A stretch of 51,581 nt of DNA from the NCBI GenBank assembly GCA_028691435.1, contig JAQUZG010000005.1, positions 1 to 51,581 of the forward strand, written 5' to 3'. The notes under the pieces are model-generated. The model was not told the origin of the DNA. It saw only the letters and a program-made list of their open reading frames with translations, and did not search any database. Source of the DNA: Candidatus Iainarchaeum sp. (GTDB taxonomy: Archaea; Iainarchaeota; Iainarchaeia; Iainarchaeales; JAAZKV01). The position numbers and the translations under genes were made by a program. This document shows, one piece after another, positions 1 to 8,689 of the stretch. The stretch's first letter is position 1, and each line of letters begins with the position of its first letter.

Positions 1-191
1 ATGTTTACACTAATTTAAGAAAATTATCTGAAATTGGCGTAATTTATTGTGAAGATATGCTACCTGAAACTGCTTTAATGAAATTATCTTGGCTTCTTGG
101 AAATTATTCAAAAGAAGAAAGTAAAAAATTACTAAATACTAACATTTGTGGAGAAATTAGTGAATTTTCACGAATTGATGTTTTTGAGTAA
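1..191 (+). CDS. gatD: Glu-tRNA(Gln) amidotransferase subunit D, C-terminal end (partial)
   Basis: This is an open frame running in from the left edge (codons begin at base 3) and ending at TAA. It is too short for the ORF track. The peptide contains EDMLPETALMKLSWLLGN and LLNTNICGEI, which match the end of the asparaginase-like domain of archaeal GatD. GatD releases ammonia from glutamine and passes it to GatE, which amidates Glu-tRNA(Gln). The partner gatE lies about 1.7 kb downstream on the same strand, separated by three unrelated genes rather than directly adjacent. Identification rests on about 62 residues but the motif is distinctive. Confidence 0.82.
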   Translation, partial: VYTNLRKLSEIGVIYCEDMLPETALMKLSWLLGNYSKEESKKLLNTNICGEISEFSRIDVFE

Positions 192-240
192 TTATTTAAA
201 ATAAAGAAAACTATATAAAGATTAAAAACTAGTTCTTTTT

Positions 241-522
241 ATGAGTAGTGTGAGAAGAAAACAAGTAACTAAAATACTTAAGAAAAAATACCCAGTTGCA
301 CGATTAGGCGCTGGAAAATCTGAACCAAAACAATCAAATGTGTATAGATATAATTCACAAAATGAATTATATGGTCGAAGAATAGATACTATGACAAATA
401 AACCTTTTTCAGTACAACCAATTGAAATAAATGTTACAAAAAATGGAAAGCAACAATATATCTATCCACAAAAACAGCCCACAGTAAATGTAAGATTAAA
501 AAGAATAGGCCCAGTAAAGTAA
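241..522 (+). CDS. small basic hypothetical protein
   Basis: The product is 93 residues, strongly basic, with no membrane segment or signal peptide. The N-terminus (MSSVRRKQVTKILKKK) is Lys/Arg-rich, and the rest is rich in Asn, Gln, Pro and Tyr and probably poorly folded. I do not recognise a family. It follows gatD by 49 bases on the same strand, and its ATG comes after an AT-rich leader without a clear ribosome binding site. A nucleic-acid-binding role is possible from charge alone but not shown. Confidence 0.6.
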   Translation: MSSVRRKQVTKILKKKYPVARLGAGKSEPKQSNVYRYNSQNELYGRRIDTMTNKPFSVQPIEINVTKNGKQQYIYPQKQPTVNVRLKRIGPVK

Positions 523-570
523 ATTTTTAATAAACTAATAAAAGTTCACTTATTAACCGGAACAAAAGCT

Positions 571-577
571 TTATATA
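571..577 (+). promoter_or_regulatory. TATA box of the Tyr-rich secreted protein
   Basis: TTATATA is centred 26 bases before the ATG at 600. That is the archaeal TATA-to-start distance, so the transcript would begin at or next to the start codon (leaderless). Confidence 0.5.
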
Positions 578-599
578 CTTTTTTTAGCATAATATTAGT

Positions 600-1025
600 A
601 TGAATTACAGAAATTTAGCAATAGTTTTATTCATAATGATAGTTTCATTAAATGCTTTTGCATTTACTGGCTTTAATAGATATTATTACACAGACAATTA
701 TAGTCAATCAAATTATTACCCAAATTCATCTTACGCAAATGCTTACAATTACACACAAAGTTACACAACATATAACACAGTTTATTCTAATCCTTATTCA
801 TATTACACTTACTCATCTTCTCCATACTACCCAACAACATACCAAACAACATATTATAATTATCCAGTAACTTCATATACAACATATATTTCAAATCCAT
901 ATCAAACAGTATACTATCCAACACCAGTTTCAAGTTATAGAAGTTTAAATATATATTCAGATGGTGACTCTTGGGGAATTGGAATTAGTACAGGTTCAAT
1001 CTGCGGATATTATGGTTATTGTTAA
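600..1025 (+). CDS. secreted Tyr/Ser/Asn-rich low-complexity protein
   Basis: The 141-residue product starts with a clear signal peptide (about residues 1-22, ending near AFAF). A roughly 90-residue stretch made almost wholly of Tyr, Ser, Thr, Asn and Pro follows, with short irregular repeats such as NYTQSYTTYNT and TTYQTTYYNYP. The C-terminus is different, with SDGDSWGIGISTG and two Cys (ICGYYGYC). No family is recognised. Composition suggests an exposed, possibly adhesive or cell-wall-associated protein, which is inference. It is convergent with the methyltransferase gene, with one base between the stop codons. The 652-870 ORF in another frame is a shadow. Confidence 0.65.
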   Translation: MNYRNLAIVLFIMIVSLNAFAFTGFNRYYYTDNYSQSNYYPNSSYANAYNYTQSYTTYNTVYSNPYSYYTYSSSPYYPTTYQTTYYNYPVTSYTTYISNPYQTVYYPTPVSSYRSLNIYSDGDSWGIGISTGSICGYYGYC

Positions 1026-1026
1026 A

Positions 1027-1752
1027 TCATTTTTCAGCAATTAAATACCAATCCCACGGATTTTCTTCTTTTGGAAAAAAATATTGCCCAGCATCTTTCC
1101 AAGATTTCCAAGAATAATTTAGACGTGAAATTTTAATTTTTTTAAACCCTGCTTTTTTTAATCTATAAATAGCTTCAAATCGATAAAATGCTTTCTGTTT
1201 ATCCCCATCAAAATTTATTACCCCGTTCGATAAATCAAAATTTTTTTTAAAATCAGTTATTTTTTTTCGCGAAACTTTTTTATAATCTTTAGCAACCATT
1301 GATTGATAAATATAAGATTCTATAGAAGGTAGCACACATAAAAATTTTCCACCAGTTTTAGTTAAATTATAACAATTTTCAATAATTTTATTAATTGAAT
1401 TTGAATTTGGAGACAAAATTGAATTAATTGAAACAACTAAATCAAATTCTTCATTTAAATTGATTTTTTTTAAATCATCCACAAATAAATGAACATTATC
1501 CATTTGTATAACTTTTTTTTCAGATTGACTAATCATCTTTTTTGAAAAATCAACACCATAAACTAATTTAAAATTGGTTGAAAGAAAAGGCAATAACTCC
1601 CCAACCCCACAACCCAAATCAATAACAGATTTTTCTTTAGATGAAAATCGCCCCAAATCTTTAAAAATAATATTTTGAGTAGTATCTTTTATTGGACTAA
1701 TAACATCAGAATAATAATTAGTTGCAGATCTATCCCAATCAACAGAATTCAT
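1027..1752 (-). CDS. class I SAM-dependent methyltransferase
   Basis: The SAM-binding motif I is VIDLGCGVGELLPFLS, followed by the acidic end of strand 2 (VYGVDFSKKM) and a motif IV-like FDLVVSINSIL. This is the standard Rossmann-like methyltransferase layout of about 240 residues. The substrate cannot be told. The ORF track begins at a TTG, but the ATG at 1752 (MNSVDWDRSATNYY) is preferred: a TATA-like CTATAAAAT sits about 26 bases upstream, making the gene leaderless. It is a single gene between two plus-strand genes. Confidence 0.8.
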   Translation of the reverse strand: MNSVDWDRSATNYYSDVISPIKDTTQNIIFKDLGRFSSKEKSVIDLGCGVGELLPFLSTNFKLVYGVDFSKKMISQSEKKVIQMDNVHLFVDDLKKINLNEEFDLVVSINSILSPNSNSINKIIENCYNLTKTGGKFLCVLPSIESYIYQSMVAKDYKKVSRKKITDFKKNFDLSNGVINFDGDKQKAFYRFEAIYRLKKAGFKKIKISRLNYSWKSWKDAGQYFFPKEENPWDWYLIAEK

Positions 1753-1773
1753 AGAATAGACAAGATCAAACAA

Positions 1774-1782
1774 CTATAAAAT
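1774..1782 (-). promoter_or_regulatory. TATA box of the 1027-1752 methyltransferase
   Basis: Read on the minus strand this is ATTTTATAG, centred about 26 bases before the ATG at 1752. This supports that start over the upstream TTG. Confidence 0.4.
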
Positions 1783-1867
1783 AATTTCTAATCAAATAAA
1801 TATTAACTTATTAATCAAAATTTACAAAAAGAACTTCTTTTTAATAATTTTGATTTTCTAATTTAAT

Positions 1868-3751
1868 ATGAGAGACTATGCAAAATTAGGCCTTAAAGCT
1901 GGACTTGAAATTCACCAACAGCTTGATACAAAAAAACTTTTTATTAGAACACAAAGTAATCTTTGTGAAGAAAGTGATTTTAATATAAATAGAAAATTAA
2001 GACCTGTTGCTTCTGAACTTGGAGAATATGATAAAACTGCACTTGATGCATTTAAACGAAATGAAACTTTTATATATTCTGGAAAAAAAGAAAATATTTC
2101 ACTTGTTGAACTTGATGAAGAACCACCACAACCATTAGAAAAAGAAGCACTTAAAACAGTTATTGAAGTAGCAAGTTTATGCAATTCAACAATTATTAGT
2201 GAATTACAGCCTATGAGAAAAACTGTTATTGATGGAAGTAATACAAGTGCATTTCAGAGAACTATGATGGTTGCTCTTGGCGGAGAACTTGAAATAAAAA
2301 CTGAAAATGAAACAAAAAAAATTGGAATTGAAACAATTGTTCTTGAAGAAGACGCATGTAGACCAATAAAAAAAGAAAATAATAAAATTTATTATAATTT
2401 AGATAGACTTGGAATTCCTTTAATTGAATTAGCAACTGCTCCAGATATTAAAACTCCAAAAGAAGCAGTTTTAACTGCAAAAAAAATTGGAGAAATTATG
2501 CGATTAACTGGAAGAACAAAAAGAGGAAAAGGAACAATTAGACAAGATGTAAATGTTTCAATTGCAAAAGGAAATCGTGTTGAAATTAAGGGTTGTCAAG
2601 ACCTAGAATTAATTGAAACTGTTGTTGAAAAAGAAATAGAACGACAAATAGATTTACTTGAGTATAAAGATGAATTAAATAAATTGTTTAAAACAGAAAA
2701 AGAACGAGAACAATTAATGTGTGAAATAAAAGAGATTAGTGAAATTTTTGAAAAAACAGAATGTAAATTTATAAAAGGAAAAAAAGTTTTTGGTTTTAAA
2801 TTAAATAATATGAAAGGAATGCTTGGAAGAAAAATTGGAGAAAAACGATTTGCTTCAGAATTAAGTGATTATATAAAATCAATTGGAGTTACTGGATTAT
2901 TACATTTAGATGAATTACCAAATTATGGTATAACTGAAGAAGAAGTAAATAAAATAAAAAAAGATTTAATTTGTAAAGAAAAAGATAATTTTATAATTAT
3001 TGTAACTGAAGAAAAAAAAGCTAAAGAAGCGTATGAAGTAATAAAAAATAGATTTTTTGTAGCATTTGAAAGTGTGCCAAAAGAAACAAGAGGAGCAACT
3101 GAAACTGGAGGGTCAACATATCAAAGACCTTTATCAAGTGCAGCAAGAATGTACCCAGAAACTGATATTTTAACTTGTGAAGTAGATGAAAAATATATTG
3201 ATGAAATTAAAAATAATTTACCAAAATCAATTATAGAACGAGAAAAATATTATGAAAAATTAGGTTTATCAAAAAACCATATTGACGAAATGAAACTAAA
3301 TAACTTTGCAAGATTTTTTGAAGAATTAGTTGACAAAAAATGTAATCCCATAGTTTCTGCTACTTTATTACTTCAAACTTTAACAGAATTAAAAAGAAAC
3401 AATGTTAATGCAGATTTGATAAAAAAAGAAGAAATAGAAGAATTACTTGTGCTTGAAAGTAAAGATAAGATTAATAAAAATAATTTAAAAGATGCTTTAG
3501 TAGAATTAGTTAAAGGAAAAACTATTGATGAAATAATTAAAGAAGAAGAAAAGAAAAATAATGTTGATTTAAAAGAAATAAAACCAATAATTGACAAATT
3601 TATCCAAAAAAATAAATCAGTCATTGAATTAAAAAAATTAAATGCAATTGGATCATTAATGAACTTTGCAATGCAAGACGAAAAACTAAAACAAATTGAT
3701 AAAAAAATACTAAGTGATATTTTAAGAAAAGAAATTGAAAAAGTGATTTAA
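1868..3751 (+). CDS. gatE: Glu-tRNA(Gln) amidotransferase subunit E
   Basis: The 627 residues are the usual length for archaeal GatE. The protein opens with KLGLKAGLEIHQQLDTKKLF, the GatB/GatE kinase-domain signature, and carries conserved blocks such as DGSNTSAFQRTMMVALGG, LEEDACRP and NLDRLGIPLIELATAPD. An inserted GAD-type domain lies around residues 280-420 (VPKETRGATETGGSTYQRPLSSAARMYPETD), and a GatB/YqeY-like helical tail binds the tRNA elbow. GatE phosphorylates and amidates the glutamate on tRNA(Gln) with ammonia from GatD, so Gln is made on its tRNA and no GlnRS is needed. tRNA-Gln is encoded at 6720-6792. Confidence 0.97.
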   Translation: MRDYAKLGLKAGLEIHQQLDTKKLFIRTQSNLCEESDFNINRKLRPVASELGEYDKTALDAFKRNETFIYSGKKENISLVELDEEPPQPLEKEALKTVIEVASLCNSTIISELQPMRKTVIDGSNTSAFQRTMMVALGGELEIKTENETKKIGIETIVLEEDACRPIKKENNKIYYNLDRLGIPLIELATAPDIKTPKEAVLTAKKIGEIMRLTGRTKRGKGTIRQDVNVSIAKGNRVEIKGCQDLELIETVVEKEIERQIDLLEYKDELNKLFKTEKEREQLMCEIKEISEIFEKTECKFIKGKKVFGFKLNNMKGMLGRKIGEKRFASELSDYIKSIGVTGLLHLDELPNYGITEEEVNKIKKDLICKEKDNFIIIVTEEKKAKEAYEVIKNRFFVAFESVPKETRGATETGGSTYQRPLSSAARMYPETDILTCEVDEKYIDEIKNNLPKSIIEREKYYEKLGLSKNHIDEMKLNNFARFFEELVDKKCNPIVSATLLLQTLTELKRNNVNADLIKKEEIEELLVLESKDKINKNNLKDALVELVKGKTIDEIIKEEEKKNNVDLKEIKPIIDKFIQKNKSVIELKKLNAIGSLMNFAMQDEKLKQIDKKILSDILRKEIEKVI

Positions 3752-3810
3752 TTAACTTATTATATCAAATAACCTTGTTTCAATAATTAATTTCTATTAT
3801 AATAAAAAAC

Positions 3811-4005
3811 TTATAGCATCCCTTTTGCCATTTTTTTCATTTTTCTAAAACATTTTTTATGAAAATATTGCCCGCCCCAAAATTTATCACAAGGTGCTTT
3901 TCCACAAACAGAACATTGTTCAGTATATTTGCCTTCAGGTTTAGTATCTTCATCATTTGATTCATCAACTGTTTCTTCTTTTTTTCCAAATAAATTAAGC
4001 ACCAT
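3811..4005 (-). CDS. small zinc-ribbon-like protein
   Basis: The 64-residue product contains CSVCGKAPCDKFW...YFHKKCFRKM, a CxxC plus HxxC pattern like half of a LIM or related zinc finger. The first third is acidic and Lys-rich. The ORF track uses a TTG at 4017. The ATG at 4005 is better because GGTGG precedes it by five bases. The start overlaps the end of the Nudix gene by 11 bases, so the two are probably translated together. Function is unknown; metal binding is inferred from the Cys/His pattern. Confidence 0.7.
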   Translation of the reverse strand: MVLNLFGKKEETVDESNDEDTKPEGKYTEQCSVCGKAPCDKFWGGQYFHKKCFRKMKKMAKGML

Positions 4006-4699
4006 TTTTACCACCAATTTTTACACATAATCCCAAATAATCAATAGCTTTTTTCATAGTTTCTTTTGCATTTTTATGTCTTAATTTTGCAACAACTTCT
4101 TCAGGAAAAAACCATTTAAAGTCATCATGTTCAAATACAACTTTGTCATCTAAAACATGAGCATTATTTAAATTAACTTTTGAATTACTTGATACCCTCA
4201 CTAAATAATTTGAAATTAGTGAATTTTTCTTTTTTGCACCATCATAAAAATTAAATTCATCAAGTTTTGTAATAATTTCAAAATTTTTTATACTTGTTTC
4301 TTCATACAGTTCTCTTTTTACTGCTTCTTCTTGTGTTTCCCCTTGTTCTATCCCACCTTTTGGAAATTCAAATCCTGACCAATTTAAAACTCGATGTAGT
4401 AAAAGAAATCTTTCACCATCAAAAACAACAATCCCAACATAATGTTTTCTTTCAATTTGAGATTGATTTAATTTTGAAACAGAATTAGTTTTTTCAACAA
4501 TAGATTTTGTAGAATTAATCAATTCATTTTTTTGAATAGTTTTTAATTTTGATTCAGATTTAATTGAATTAGAATTAATTGAATCATGCGCAATTGAAGA
4601 TACGTTATTGCCATGAATATATTTTGAAACATATTTGTTGAATTTTGAACTATCCATATATCTATTTTTATTAAATTTTTTATTATTAGAAGAACCCAT
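3995..4699 (-). CDS. Nudix hydrolase with long N-terminal extension
   Basis: A complete Nudix box is visible, GGIEQGETQEEAVKRELYEE, giving Gx5Ex7REUxEE with Ser in place of the last Gly. The catalytic domain (residues about 85-225) resembles bis(5'-nucleosyl)-tetraphosphatase-type Nudix enzymes, which hydrolyse nucleoside diphosphate derivatives; the exact substrate is uncertain. The first 80 residues are Ser/Asn/Lys-rich, probably disordered, and absent from a usual minimal Nudix enzyme. It heads a two-gene unit with the zinc-ribbon gene. Confidence 0.88.
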   Translation of the reverse strand: MGSSNNKKFNKNRYMDSSKFNKYVSKYIHGNNVSSIAHDSINSNSIKSESKLKTIQKNELINSTKSIVEKTNSVSKLNQSQIERKHYVGIVVFDGERFLLLHRVLNWSGFEFPKGGIEQGETQEEAVKRELYEETSIKNFEIITKLDEFNFYDGAKKKNSLISNYLVRVSSNSKVNLNNAHVLDDKVVFEHDDFKWFFPEEVVAKLRHKNAKETMKKAIDYLGLCVKIGGKNGA

Positions 4700-4794
4700 A
4701 AAACCACAATTTAATTCTTAAATAAGTAGAAAGAAAATACATATAAACAAAACTATTTATGTATAAGTCACTTGTATTTAACTGTATGTTTAAA

Positions 4795-5253
4795 CTAATA
4801 CAATTTTTTAGACTTTAATTTACTCCAATCACCAAATAAAACTTTATTTTCAATATAGTCAATTTGTTTCATTAAGAAAGCGGGTTTTCGTTTTTTTTCA
4901 AGAATATCATAAAGTAATTTATCATCAAACCCTATCAACATAGCATCTTTTTTTGTTGTCCCATAAAAAACAGTTGAAATTCTAGCCCAGTGAATTGCAG
5001 AAAAGCACATTGGACAAGGTTCACAAGTAGAATAAATAACACAGCCATGTAAATCAAAGGTTTTTAGTTTTTTACAAGCTTTTCTAATTGCGCAAATTTC
5101 TGCATGCGCAGTAGGATCATTAGACAAAGTTACAGCATTATGAGCTTTTGCAATTAGTTTATTATTTTTTACAATAACTGCTCCAAAAGGCCCACCACCC
5201 TTTTTAATTCCTTTTTTTGCTTCATCAATTGCAATTCGCATAAATTTATCCAT
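4795..5253 (-). CDS. guaD: guanine deaminase-like CMP/dCMP-type zinc deaminase
   Basis: The 152 residues belong to the cytidine/deoxycytidylate deaminase fold. The zinc and proton-shuttle motifs HAE (NDPTAHAEICAIRKACK) and CEPCPMC are both intact. The order of conserved blocks (GGPFGAVIV, LSNDPTAHAE, YSTCEPCPMCFSAIHWAR, IGFDDKLLYD) is closest to the Bacillus-type guanine deaminase, which turns guanine into xanthine. A tRNA adenosine deaminase is the main alternative but is less likely given the GFDD block. It stands alone with AT-rich flanks and looks bacterial in type. Confidence 0.82.
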   Translation of the reverse strand: MDKFMRIAIDEAKKGIKKGGGPFGAVIVKNNKLIAKAHNAVTLSNDPTAHAEICAIRKACKKLKTFDLHGCVIYSTCEPCPMCFSAIHWARISTVFYGTTKKDAMLIGFDDKLLYDILEKKRKPAFLMKQIDYIENKVLFGDWSKLKSKKLY

Positions 5254-5384
5254 AATAAAAATAGTATTTTAGTGTTTAAAATTATTTGGTTATAAAAAAA
5301 GTAAAATTATTTTTAAATTAAAATTTTAAAAACAAATTAAATTATTAAAAAATATTTTTAAATTAATTATAAAATTAATCTAAT

Positions 5385-6599
5385 TTATTTAGTTAATTTT
5401 ATTTTATTAATTTTATTTTTTTTAGCAGAAATTATTTCAATTTTTACATTATCAAATGTAAATTTTTCTCCGGTTTTTGGAAATCGGTCTAATTTTTCAA
5501 GTAAAAATCCAGCAATTGTATTATATTCTTTACTTTTTAAATTAATTCCAAATTCTTCATTAATTAAATCAATTTCAGTTCCGCCTTCAACAGCTATTGT
5601 TTTTTCATTAATAATTTTTAATTCATATTCATCATCTTTTTTTTCAGTTATTTCTCCAACTAGTTCTTCAAGAATATCTTCAAGAGTAATAACCCCTCTA
5701 ACACCACCATACTCTCCAATAACAATAGCAATATGAACTTTTTTTTCTTGAAATTCTTTAAGAAGAGAACCAATTTTTTTTGAAGAAGGAACAAAAAATG
5801 GCTCTTCCATTAATTTTGATATTTTAATATCTAAATTTCTGCCAATAAAATTTAATGAGTTTCTAATATTAAAAATCCCAACAATATCATCTTCATCTTT
5901 ATCATACACTGGAATTTTCGAATAAGGAGTAGATTTTAAAAATCCTTTTAATTGCCCAAGAGTTTTATTTTTTTGAATCAACACCATGTCTGTCCTAGGA
6001 GTCATTACATCTTCAACAATAACATCATCTAATCTAAAAACATTATGAATTAATTCTTTTTCATTTTTATCAATTGCTCCCTCAATGTGCCCAATTGAAA
6101 CCATTGTCCGTATTTCATCTTCAGTCAAATTTTCTTTTTTTGTACTTCCAGAAATTAAAAAAGTCATCTTTTCAAGCACAAAAGTTATTGGTGAAAAAAT
6201 AAATACTAAAAATGAAACTATTGGAGCAATAGCTAATGCATAATTAACTGCATTCTTTGAAGCAAAAGATTTTGGAGTAATTTCACCAAAAATTAAAATT
6301 AATAAAGTCATAACAAATGTTGAAATTGCCACAGAAAAATTTCCTGGAAAAATAGACATTACTAAAATAGTTGCAATTGAAGCTGAAGCAATATTTACAA
6401 TGTTATTTAAAAGCAAAATTGTAATTAAAAACTTGTCTGGAGTTGACTTTAATTTTTTAATTAAAAAAGCATTTGGATAATTTTTTTTAATTAATTTTTC
6501 AAGTTTTATTCTATCTATTGAATAAAGGGCAGTTTCAGCTGAAGAAAAAAAAGCTGAAAAAATCAACAAAATAATTAAAACAATAATTTCAAAAATCAT
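5385..6599 (-). CDS. CNNM/CorC-family membrane protein (DUF21, CBS pair, CorC_HlyC)
   Basis: The 404 residues have the classic three-part layout: a DUF21 membrane domain with about four hydrophobic segments (residues 1-145, with FFSSAETALYSIDRIKLEKL), a CBS pair (about 195-320, with VEDVMTPRTDMVLI and IPVYDKDEDDIVGI), and a C-terminal CorC_HlyC domain (about 330-404). Relatives export or regulate Mg2+ and Co2+, and CBS pairs often bind adenine nucleotides. The ion handled here is unknown. The gene is monocistronic. Confidence 0.9.
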   Translation of the reverse strand: MIFEIIVLIILLIFSAFFSSAETALYSIDRIKLEKLIKKNYPNAFLIKKLKSTPDKFLITILLLNNIVNIASASIATILVMSIFPGNFSVAISTFVMTLLILIFGEITPKSFASKNAVNYALAIAPIVSFLVFIFSPITFVLEKMTFLISGSTKKENLTEDEIRTMVSIGHIEGAIDKNEKELIHNVFRLDDVIVEDVMTPRTDMVLIQKNKTLGQLKGFLKSTPYSKIPVYDKDEDDIVGIFNIRNSLNFIGRNLDIKISKLMEEPFFVPSSKKIGSLLKEFQEKKVHIAIVIGEYGGVRGVITLEDILEELVGEITEKKDDEYELKIINEKTIAVEGGTEIDLINEEFGINLKSKEYNTIAGFLLEKLDRFPKTGEKFTFDNVKIEIISAKKNKINKIKLTK

Positions 6600-6719
6600 A
6601 AAATCACAATAATTTTGTTAAATAAAATAGAAACTTTTTATCACACTTTGTAAAACTCTTAGTAAATATGTAATATTTAAGAAGATTTATAAAACATATT
6701 ATTAAAATTAAAAAATAAA

Positions 6720-6792
6720 TAGCCTTGCCCAGATTTGAACTGGGGTCACAAGATCCAGAATCTCGCATCCTTGACCACTAGACGACAAGGCT
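6720..6792 (-). tRNA. tRNA-Gln (anticodon CTG)
   Basis: On the minus strand the acceptor arms AGCCTTG and CAAGGCT pair perfectly. The anticodon stem CGAGA/TCTTG holds the loop TTCTGGA (CTG), and the T arm is CCCAG-TTCAAAT-CTGGG. The discriminator base is A and no CCA is encoded. The A1-U72 pair is the identity feature GatDE uses to tell tRNA(Gln) from tRNA(Glu) in archaea, which agrees with the gatD and gatE genes nearby. Confidence 0.95.
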
Positions 6793-6940
6793 AATATGAA
6801 TATATCTAATAAAAATAATTAAAAACAATACATTAACTAAATTTTTAAGTCATTAAAAAAGTCAAAATTAAACAAAACTTTAATTATTTAAAGGTTTGCT
6901 ATTTAGAAATTAATGAGCAGATAATTAATTTATTTGTTTT

Positions 6941-7012
6941 GGGCGAGTAGCTTAGTGGTGGAGCACACGACTGATAATCGTGCGGTCGGGAGTTCAAGTC
7001 TCCCCTTGCCCA
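6941..7012 (+). tRNA. tRNA-Ile (anticodon GAT)
   Basis: The acceptor GGGCGAG pairs with CTTGCCC (one G-U). The anticodon stem CACGA/TCGTG holds the loop CTGATAA (GAT), and the T arm is GGGAG-TTCAAGT-CTCCC. The discriminator is A. A run of seven T follows within a few bases, which fits an archaeal poly-T terminator. The rest of the 6600-7134 gap is AT-rich and holds only this and the divergent tRNA-Gln. Confidence 0.95.
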
Positions 7013-7134
7013 CTTTTTTTATTTTTAAATAATAAACTAATTTTAAATAAAGCACTATTTTTATAAATCAATAAATAATTTAATTAAAAAAAAGTAAATA
7101 AATTAAAAATAAAAAAAAAAAAGAAATTATAAAG

Positions 7135-7503
7135 TTATTTTATAATTTCAATTGTAAATGGATATTTGTAAACTTCTCCTTGATATGCTTTTATTGTTGC
7201 AATTAAACAAAGCACCAAAACTGCAACACTTAAAATAATTGCTGCAATCACCACAAAGAAAAATAAAAATATTCCAATTATTATGAACATCAAAGGAATA
7301 GAAATTACTGCCAAAACGCATAAAATAATAGTTGCAATTAAAACAGTTAATTGAAAATTTAATGCATTTCTTGAATTTTCTTTTGCAAATTTATCATTTA
7401 CTGCAAAATAAAATACTAATGGCCCAATAAACATTAAAAAAAGTCCAGATAAGTGTGCCAAAGCTGCTAAAATAATATCGTTTTTTCCTTCATTTTTAAC
7501 CAA
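7135..7503 (-). CDS. DUF4870-like membrane protein
   Basis: The product has about 122 residues and three to four membrane segments. The opening NDIILAALAHLSGLFLMFIGPLVFYF and the block KFAKENSRNALNFQLT are typical of the DUF4870 (Tic20-like) family, whose function is not established. The ORF track starts at a GTG that lies inside the ribosome binding site GAGGTGAT. The TTG at 7503, four bases downstream of that site, is the more likely start (MVKNEGKND). Confidence 0.8.
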   Translation of the reverse strand: MVKNEGKNDIILAALAHLSGLFLMFIGPLVFYFAVNDKFAKENSRNALNFQLTVLIATIILCVLAVISIPLMFIIIGIFLFFFVVIAAIILSVAVLVLCLIATIKAYQGEVYKYPFTIEIIK

Positions 7504-7609
7504 ATATATCACCTCAAATTAAATTAATTTTAGTAAATTGTATTTAAAAATATAATCAAAACATAAACAACAACTTTTTATTAATTTTTACACATAGTTT
7601 ATTTGAAAT

Positions 7610-7615
7610 GAGGTG
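7610..7615 (+). promoter_or_regulatory. ribosome binding site deciding the start of the polyprenyl synthase gene
   Basis: GAGGTG lies six bases before the ATG at 7622. The GTG used by the ORF track at 7613 is part of this site and is not the start codon. Confidence 0.6.
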
Positions 7616-7621
7616 TATTTA

Positions 7622-8677
7622 ATGACAAATTCAGAAAAAGAAATCGAACCATTTATGGAATATATTGCTAAACACAAACAACAAATTTATCAAGGAATAA
7701 TTAGTAATGTACCAAGTCAATTACCTGAAAAATTTGGAGAAATGGTAAAAGAATATGTCAATAGACAAGGAAAATATGCTAGACCAGCTTTAATTTTACT
7801 TTGGTGTGAACTTTTTGGCGGAAAAATTACAAAAGATGTTGAAATGGCTGCAAGTGCAATGCAATGTTCTGAAGATTGGGTATTAATGCATGATGATCTT
7901 CAAGATGGAAATGAAGTTAGACGAGGAAAACCTGCAGCACACATACTATACGGTGGACCACATTCAATTAATGCTGGAGATTATTTACACATGGTTAATT
8001 GGAAAATAGTTTTTGATACTTATCAAGAAATCAAAAAAACAAAAGGCGAAGAAATAGCAAAAAGATATTATGATAAATTTTATAATATGCTTCTTACTAC
8101 TTCTGAAGGTCAATATTATGATATGACTTTAACACATAGTAAAGATATTATGAATTTTACAATTGATGATTATTTTAAATCAATTTATGCAAAAACTGCT
8201 TATTATTCAGTTTATGGACCTATGCAAATGGGAGCAATTTTAGCAGGCGCTGATGAAAAAACAGTTGAAGGAATTAAAAAATATGGTATTCCAATAGGAA
8301 ATGCTTTTCAAATTAAAGATGATTTACTAGACTGTTTGTCAACTGTAGAAGTGCTTGGAAAATCAGTTGGAAATGATATTAGAGAAGGAGTAAAAACTCC
8401 AATGCTTTTTAGTTTTGTAAAAGAGGCTAGTAAAGAAGACCTTGAAAAAGTAAAAGCAATTTATGCAAAAGAAAGAGAAAACAAAACTGAAGAAGATGTG
8501 AAATTTGTACTTGATATGTTTAAAAAATACAATAGTTACAAATATGCTGAAGATTTAGTTGACAAACTTGGTCAAGAAGCAAAAGAAGCATTTGAAACAG
8601 AAACAAAAAATATCAATAATGAATTCAAAACTATTGGTGAAAATGCAATAGAAAAAATGATTAAAAGAAAAAAATAA
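7622..8677 (+). CDS. idsA: geranylgeranyl/polyprenyl diphosphate synthase
   Basis: This is a trans-isoprenyl diphosphate synthase of about 351 residues. The first Asp-rich motif is HDDLQDGNEVRRGKPAAH and the second is IKDDLLD, with the upstream GKYARPALILLWCELFGG block. It condenses isopentenyl diphosphate with an allylic primer; in archaea this family makes the C20 to C25 chains of membrane lipids and longer carrier precursors. Product length cannot be read with certainty, though bulky residues (MQCSEDWVLM) precede the first motif. It is followed after 12 bases by the stomatin-like gene, so the two are probably one operon. Confidence 0.93.
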   Translation: MTNSEKEIEPFMEYIAKHKQQIYQGIISNVPSQLPEKFGEMVKEYVNRQGKYARPALILLWCELFGGKITKDVEMAASAMQCSEDWVLMHDDLQDGNEVRRGKPAAHILYGGPHSINAGDYLHMVNWKIVFDTYQEIKKTKGEEIAKRYYDKFYNMLLTTSEGQYYDMTLTHSKDIMNFTIDDYFKSIYAKTAYYSVYGPMQMGAILAGADEKTVEGIKKYGIPIGNAFQIKDDLLDCLSTVEVLGKSVGNDIREGVKTPMLFSFVKEASKEDLEKVKAIYAKERENKTEEDVKFVLDMFKKYNSYKYAEDLVDKLGQEAKEAFETETKNINNEFKTIGENAIEKMIKRKK

Positions 8678-8689
8678 GGAGATGATAAA

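Noticed and set aside
652-870. 72-residue ORF of His, Thr, Ile and Gln repeats
   Set aside because: Alternate frame of the Tyr-rich gene, with no signal or conserved feature.
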